DNA from: Anaerolineae bacterium
GTDB lineage: Bacteria > Chloroflexota > Anaerolineae > 4572-78 > J111
Assembly (NCBI GenBank): GCA_020433835.1
Contig: JAGRBY010000529.1
Span: forward strand, 1 to 5,215
Length of the DNA: 5,215 nucleotides
Direction of reading: 5' to 3'
The position numbers were made by a program, and so were the translations under genes. This document shows positions 1 through 3,250 of this stretch, in pieces; within the stretch, counting starts at the first letter, position 1; every line of letters starts with the position of its first letter. The notes beneath the pieces are model-generated. The model searched no databases. It saw only the letters and a list, made by a program, of their open reading frames with translations, and had not been told where the DNA came from.

Positions 1-968
1 ACTGTTTCATCCTCAAACCCAGTGAAAAGGTGCCGATGTCGAGCCAAAAGCTGTTTGAACTGATCGAGCAAGCCGGGTTCCCGGCCGGGGTGCTGCAACT
101 TGTCAACGGCGGCAAAGAAACCGTCGATGCCCTGCTCGACCATCCCAGCGTGCGGGCCGTGAGCTTTGTCGGCTCGACCCCCGTCGCCAAATACATCTAC
201 AGTCGCGCCGCAGCCAACGGCAAGCGGGCGCAATGCCAGGGCGGGGCCAAAAACCCGGTCGTTATCATGCCCGATGCCGATATGGAGATGACGACCAAGA
301 TTATGGCCGACTCGGCCTTTGGTTGTGCCGGGCAGCGCTGTCTGGCGGCGTCGGTGGCGATTACGGTTGGTTCGGCGCAGGATCAGTTTATCGAGTACAT
401 CGCCGATGTCGCGTCCAGTCGCAAGGTCGGCTATGGACTAAATGAAGGAGTCGAGATGGGGCCGGTTATCGACCCCAACAGCAAGAACCGCATCGAAGGC
501 TTAATCGGCAAGGGCCAGCAGGAAGGGGCCAAGCTGGTGGTTGATGGCCGCAACAAGAAGGTCAGCGGCTATGAAGACGGCTACTTCGTCTTCCCGACCG
601 TCCTTGACCACGTGCCGCCGCAAGGTGAAATCGCCAAAACCGAGATTTTCGGGCCGGTGCTGAGCGTGATGCGAGCCGGTGATGTCGACGAAGCGGTACG
701 GCTGGTTAATGACCGCACCTTTGGCAATATGGCCTGTATCTTCACCGGCAGCGGCTCCGTTGCCCGCAAGTTCCGCTACGAAGCCGACGCCGGTAACGTT
801 GGCATCAACATTGGGGTAGCCGCGCCGATGGCCTACTTCCCCTTCAGCGGCTGGAACGAGAGCTTCTTTGGCGATCTGCACGCTCAGGGTCGGCACGGGG
901 TTGAGTTCTACACCCAAACCAAAGTGGTTGTTGAACGCTGGCCCAAAGCGTGGAATCGCCAGTTTTAG
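1..968 (+). CDS. mmsA: CoA-acylating (methyl)malonate-semialdehyde dehydrogenase (MmsA/IolA), 5'-truncated by window edge
   Basis: This is an NAD-dependent, CoA-acylating aldehyde dehydrogenase of the cytoplasm. The family converts malonate or methylmalonate semialdehyde to acetyl- or propionyl-CoA plus CO2, as the last step of inositol catabolism (IolA) or in valine catabolism (MmsA). The reading frame is already open at base 3 and begins with [11 protein letters not shown], an internal ALDH cofactor-binding motif, so the GTG at 30 and ATG at 36 are not the true start. About 321 residues remain of a family usually near 490. Visible motifs are GGAKNP (nt 240s-250s), the catalytic-cysteine motif [10 protein letters not shown] (Cys codon 339-341), EIFGPVLSV, and the C-terminal block [20 protein letters not shown] followed by FYTQTK. 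The general-base Glu of hydrolytic ALDHs (ELGGK) is absent, as expected for CoA-dependent members. It stops with TAG at 966-968, inside the first unit of a heptamer repeat. The iolE-like gene 120 nt downstream favours an inositol role over valine breakdown. Confidence 0.93.
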   Translation, partial: CFILKPSEKVPMSSQKLFELIEQAGFPAGVLQLVNGGKETVDALLDHPSVRAVSFVGSTPVAKYIYSRAAANGKRAQCQGGAKNPVVIMPDADMEMTTKIMADSAFGCAGQRCLAASVAITVGSAQDQFIEYIADVASSRKVGYGLNEGVEMGPVIDPNSKNRIEGLIGKGQQEGAKLVVDGRNKKVSGYEDGYFVFPTVLDHVPPQGEIAKTEIFGPVLSVMRAGDVDEAVRLVNDRTFGNMACIFTGSGSVARKFRYEADAGNVGINIGVAAPMAYFPFSGWNESFFGDLHAQGRHGVEFYTQTKVVVERWPKAWNRQF

Positions 969-1030
969 AGAGTGGAGAGTGGAGATTAGAGATTGGAGAC
1001 TGGAGATTGGGAGATTAGAGTTTGGAGGTT
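967..1030 (+). repeat. Heptanucleotide minisatellite, consensus GGAGATT, 9 units
   Basis: Nine consecutive 7-nt units can be read by eye: AGAGAGT (967), GGAGAGT (974), GGAGATT (981), AGAGATT (988), GGAGACT (995), GGAGATT (1002), one extra G at 1009, GGAGATT (1010), AGAGTTT (1017) and GGAGGTT (1024). The array starts on the stop codon of the dehydrogenase gene and fills the spacer before the iolE-like gene. It is stop-free in this orientation, which is why a false N-terminal extension of the downstream gene can be read through it from 993. Such slippage-prone heptads look like intergenic filler; no function can be assigned from sequence. Confidence 0.85.
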
Positions 1031-1066
1031 AGTCAGTCAGCCCAATCTCTTTATCTCCCAATCTCC
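1002..1066. repeat. Inverted repeat formed by opposed heptamer arrays (possible hairpin)
   Basis: Bases 1002-1015 (GGAGATTGGGAGAT) are the exact reverse complement of 1053-1066 (ATCTCCCAATCTCC), a 14-bp perfect stem with a 37-nt intervening segment. The pairing continues imperfectly inward (1017-1020 against 1048-1051). The right arm belongs to a short array of the same heptad in reverse orientation (AATCTCT 1044, TTATCTC 1051, AATCTCC 1060, TTATCTC 1067). No T-run follows the right arm, so a classical intrinsic terminator is unlikely. It lies 22 nt before the iolE-like start codon and could affect mRNA stability or translation of that gene. Confidence 0.75.
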
Positions 1067-1088
1067 TTATCTCTATTGTGGAGACCTA

Positions 1089-2024
1089 ATGATGACAACA
1101 AAAATTAAAGTTGCTAACGCCCCCTGTTCGTGGGGAACACTTGAATTTGAAGGGATGCAGGGTGAGCGGATCGCGTACACCCAAATGCTTAACGAACTTG
1201 TGGAGACCGGCTACACCGCCACCGAGTTAGGTGACTGGGGTTTTATGCCGACCAATCGTGGAACCTTAAAGGCTGAACTTGAGCAGCGTAATTTGGTGAT
1301 GCTGGGTGCGTATCATGGCGTGCCCTTCAAATACCCCGAGAAGCACGCCGAGGGCGAGGAAAAGGCGCTAAAAATTGCCCGCCTCTTAGCTGCGGTTGCC
1401 GACGACGCTTGGTCGCCTTACCTGGTTCTGGCCGATGACAACGGCACCGATCCAGTGCGCACCAAACACGCCGGACGGGTAACGCCGGTCGTGGCGCTAG
1501 GCGTGGCCGGGTGGAGTGCCTTCGCGCAAGGCGTTGAGCGCATCGCCAAAACCGTGCGGGCGGAAACCGGCCTGCGTACGGTCTTTCATCCCCACTGTGC
1601 CGGTTTTATCGAAACGCCGAATGAAATTCAACGCCTGCTGGATCTGACCGATCCGGAGCTTGTTGGCCTCGTTTTCGATACGGGGCATTACGCCTTTGGG
1701 GCCGGGGCGCTCGATCCTGGGGAGGTGTTGGACGGCCTGGATCGCTTTGCCGACCGCATCTGGTACATTCACTTCAAAGATTGTAGTTTAGAGATTGCCC
1801 AACGTTCGCGTGCCGAAAAGTGGGACTACTTCAAAACCTTGCAGCACGCTATATTTTGCGAGTTGGGTCAAGGATTTGTCGATTTCCCCGGCGTTGTGGA
1901 TTGGATGCAGCAACGCGGCTATGAAGGCTGGATTACGGTTGAACAGGATGTGCTGCCGGGTATGGGCAAACCCAAGGCAAGCGCTCAACGCAATCGCGAT
2001 TATTTAGCGAGTATCGGACTATGA
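1089..2024 (+). CDS. iolE: IolE-like sugar phosphate isomerase/epimerase (inosose dehydratase family)
   Basis: This is a 311-residue cytoplasmic TIM-barrel protein of the xylose isomerase-like/AP-endonuclease-2 superfamily. Its closest recognisable type is IolE, which dehydrates 2-keto-myo-inositol (scyllo-inosose) to a diketo intermediate. Numbered from the ATG at 1089, the motifs are N-terminal VANAPCSWG (residues 8-16), ELGDWGFMP near 46-54, HPHCAGFIE (167-175), FDTGH (Asp197, His200), WYIHFKD (His228, Asp231), and C-terminal GW-ITVEQD (Glu285). His, Asp and Glu at these places are the usual divalent-metal ligands of the fold. The start at 1089 is chosen because GGAGA at 1080-1084 sits 4 nt upstream. 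The frame stays open back to 993, but that extension is only translated heptamer repeat and is not homologous in appearance. A second ATG follows immediately at 1092. Neighbouring MmsA/IolA on the same strand supports inositol catabolism. The exact substrate is inferred; related isomerases or epimerases on other polyols are possible. Confidence 0.85.
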   Translation: MMTTKIKVANAPCSWGTLEFEGMQGERIAYTQMLNELVETGYTATELGDWGFMPTNRGTLKAELEQRNLVMLGAYHGVPFKYPEKHAEGEEKALKIARLLAAVADDAWSPYLVLADDNGTDPVRTKHAGRVTPVVALGVAGWSAFAQGVERIAKTVRAETGLRTVFHPHCAGFIETPNEIQRLLDLTDPELVGLVFDTGHYAFGAGALDPGEVLDGLDRFADRIWYIHFKDCSLEIAQRSRAEKWDYFKTLQHAIFCELGQGFVDFPGVVDWMQQRGYEGWITVEQDVLPGMGKPKASAQRNRDYLASIGL

Positions 2025-2027
2025 CCT

Positions 2028-2060
2028 GCCTTCGCTGCGCAGCGTCCGAAAGCTATTTTG
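2028..2060 (+). terminator. Weak candidate terminator or palindrome after the iolE-like gene
   Basis: Just after the TGA, CGCTGCGCAGCG (2033-2044) is a perfect 12-nt palindrome. An alternative longer pairing sets GC-TTCG (2028-2034) against CGAAAGC (2047-2053) with one mismatch. TATTTTG follows at 2054-2060. The stem is imperfect and the T-run short, so this is only a possible terminator for the upstream gene. Confidence 0.3.
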
Positions 2061-2137
2061 TGCGTAATTTTTGAGATAAGCGCTGTACGGGTTAGAGAGG
2101 ATTTAAATTCGAGGAAGTGTATATTACAAAAGAGGGT

Positions 2138-2178
2138 AAAAAAGAGAGAAGTCGGACGTGATGAGGTCCGACTTCTCT
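2138..2178 (-). terminator. Rho-independent terminator of the tRNA-Gly gene
   Basis: AGAGAAGTCGGAC (2145-2157) and GTCCGACTTCTCT (2166-2178) form a perfect 13-bp stem with an 8-nt loop (2158-2165). Read on the minus strand, the stem is followed by a single C and then six T (complement of A6 at 2138-2143). It lies about 30 nt past the 3' end of the minus-strand tRNA, exactly where its terminator should be. Read on the plus strand there is no T-run after it, so it serves the tRNA and not the iolE-like gene. Confidence 0.9.
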
Positions 2179-2208
2179 ACAAGTTCGATCTGTATGTCCT
2201 TTGCTTTA

Positions 2209-2280
2209 AGCGGGTAAGGGGACTCGAACCCCTGACATCAACCTTGGGAAGGTTGCGTTCTACCACTGAACTATACCCGC
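2209..2280 (-). tRNA. tRNA-Gly, anticodon CCC
   Basis: The minus strand folds into a complete cloverleaf. Acceptor GCGGGTA pairs with TACCCGC (7 bp). The D stem is GTTC/GAAC. The anticodon stem CAACC/GGTTG encloses loop TTCCCAA with anticodon CCC at 2248-2246. The T stem AGGGG/CCCCT encloses loop TTCGAGT. The body spans 2280-2210, and base 2209 gives discriminator T (U73), typical of bacterial tRNA-Gly. The 3' CCA is not encoded (TAAAG-type sequence follows), so it would be added by CCA nucleotidyltransferase. The gene reads GGG codons and stands alone with its own promoter and terminator. Confidence 0.97.
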
Positions 2281-2294
2281 AAGACGTACAGGAA

Positions 2295-2323
2295 ATTATA
2301 GAACCGGGGCCGAAGATTGTCAA
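2295..2323 (-). promoter_or_regulatory. Consensus sigma70 promoter of tRNA-Gly
   Basis: On the minus strand TTGACA (2323-2318) and TATAAT (2300-2295) are separated by exactly 17 nt, so both hexamers match the sigma70 consensus in full. Transcription would begin near 2288, leaving a 5' leader of about 7-8 nt before the mature tRNA end at 2280. Such strength suits a stable RNA gene. Confidence 0.9.
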
Positions 2324-2345
2324 AAGCGAGACGAGCGGCCCATTA

Positions 2346-2373
2346 TTGCGCCCTTCGGAGTCACAACTATAAT
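2346..2373 (+). promoter_or_regulatory. Putative promoter of the glycosyltransferase gene
   Basis: A perfect -10 hexamer TATAAT lies at 2368-2373 on the plus strand. A weak -35 candidate (TTGCGC, 2346-2351) lies 16 nt upstream and matches the consensus at only three positions. Transcription would start near 2380, about 30 nt before the GTG start. It is divergent from the tRNA promoter. Confidence 0.5.
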
Positions 2374-2409
2374 CCTACTGCTTGACTACTACATCTTTGG
2401 GGAGATATT

Positions 2410-3195
2410 GTGAATCCTTCCTTATCCGCGGCGGACAGCGCCGTAGCAATTATGGCTGAACAACCTGAGGCATCACCTCAAATAACCATTGTGCTGCCCA
2501 CCTACAATGAGGCCGGCAATATCGAAAAACTCATTCAGCGCACGATTGATGCCTTGGGCGATTATCCCGGCGGCATCGAAGTGATGGTCGTCGATGACGA
2601 TTCGCCGGATAGAACCTGGGAGCTGGCCAGCCAGGTCGCCGAAACCGATGAGCGGGTGCGCGTTATCCATCGGCAAACCGAACGTGGTCTGACCAGTGCC
2701 CTCAATCGCGGCATTCGCGATGCGCGGGGCCAGTGGGTCGGCTGGATGGACTGCGATATGAGCATGCCGCCCGAAGATTGGCCCTGGCTGGCTCAAGCCC
2801 TGGCCGATGGGGCCGATGTCGCTATTGGCTCGCGCTATGTGCCGGGCGGCAGTGACGTGGCCCACACCTTAACCGGGCGGCTTTTCTCGCGAACGATTAA
2901 TATCTGGGCCGGGCTGATGCTGGGCTGGTCGGTTAAGGATTACACCAGCGGCTTTGTGTTGGCCCGTAAAAGCGTGTTTGATAACCTCGAATTGCGCGGC
3001 GATTATGGCGAATATTGCATCGACATGCTCTATCGCGTCAAACGCGCCGGCTGCACCATTCACGAAATTCCTTACGTTTGTGTTCCTCGTATGGCCGGTG
3101 AAAGCAAAACCGCCCAAAATGCCTGGGGCTACCTCAAACGGGGCGTCAACTACGTCAAAACTTTATTTCAGTTGCGCCTGGGTTTAGATTCTTAA
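2410..3195 (+). CDS. Family 2 glycosyltransferase, polyprenol/dolichol-phosphate mannosyltransferase (DPM1) type
   Basis: This 261-residue enzyme has a GT-A fold. The family transfers a sugar, often mannose from GDP-mannose, to a polyprenyl phosphate at the inner face of the membrane, providing lipid-linked donors for glycosylation. Motifs in order are TIVLPTYNEAGNI (26-38), VVDDDSPDRTWELA (60-73), GLTSALNRGI (93-102), the metal-binding DxD as MDCDMSMPPEDW (Asp114 and Asp116), IGSRYVPGGS (139-148), then SGF-LARK, GEYCIDMLYRVKRAG and PRMAGESK near the C-terminus. No C-terminal membrane segments of the GtrA or DPM-TM kind follow, so it is the short catalytic-only form. The GTG start at 2410 is preceded by GGGGAG at 2399-2404, a good ribosome site. 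An ATG at 2452 (residue 15) is the alternative and would remove a disordered-looking leader without touching the domain. It appears to be a single-gene unit after the tRNA. The sugar donor and acceptor cannot be proved from sequence. Confidence 0.9.
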   Translation: MNPSLSAADSAVAIMAEQPEASPQITIVLPTYNEAGNIEKLIQRTIDALGDYPGGIEVMVVDDDSPDRTWELASQVAETDERVRVIHRQTERGLTSALNRGIRDARGQWVGWMDCDMSMPPEDWPWLAQALADGADVAIGSRYVPGGSDVAHTLTGRLFSRTINIWAGLMLGWSVKDYTSGFVLARKSVFDNLELRGDYGEYCIDMLYRVKRAGCTIHEIPYVCVPRMAGESKTAQNAWGYLKRGVNYVKTLFQLRLGLDS

Positions 3196-3212
3196 GAAAA
3201 CTGTGGTATCAT
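3183..3212 (+). promoter_or_regulatory. Putative extended -10 promoter before the large open gene
   Basis: TATCAT (3207-3212) is preceded by TGG (3204-3206), giving an extended -10 element. TTTAGA (3183-3188) lies 18 nt upstream and matches four of six -35 positions. It overlaps the end of the glycosyltransferase gene and would give a leader of about 30 nt before the ATG at 3251. This is a by-eye match only. Confidence 0.4.
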
Positions 3213-3250
3213 GGCTTCTGTAATGTTTTCGCCGTTGACTACACAAGACC

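Noticed and set aside
501..917. 138-residue minus-strand frame opposite the dehydrogenase
   Set aside because: It is a shadow of a well-conserved coding region and has no ribosome site or family motif.
967..1073. CRISPR array
   Set aside because: The units are 7 nt and contiguous, without spacers. This is a minisatellite.
993..1088. N-terminal extension of the iolE-like protein by 32 residues from ATG 993
   Set aside because: It is translation of the heptamer repeat spacer. The family motif VANAPCSWG begins a few residues after the ATG at 1089, which has its own ribosome site.
2145..2178. Terminator of the iolE-like gene on the plus strand
   Set aside because: No T-run follows the hairpin on the plus strand. 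The T-run lies on the minus-strand side, so it terminates the tRNA.
2058..2372. 104-residue plus-strand open frame
   Set aside because: It runs antisense through the tRNA-Gly gene, its terminator and its promoter, and resembles no protein. It is a chance frame.
3189..3198. TTCTTAAGAA palindrome over the glycosyltransferase stop codon as an operator or terminator
   Set aside because: A 10-nt palindrome with no loop and no T-run is expected by chance and overlaps coding sequence.
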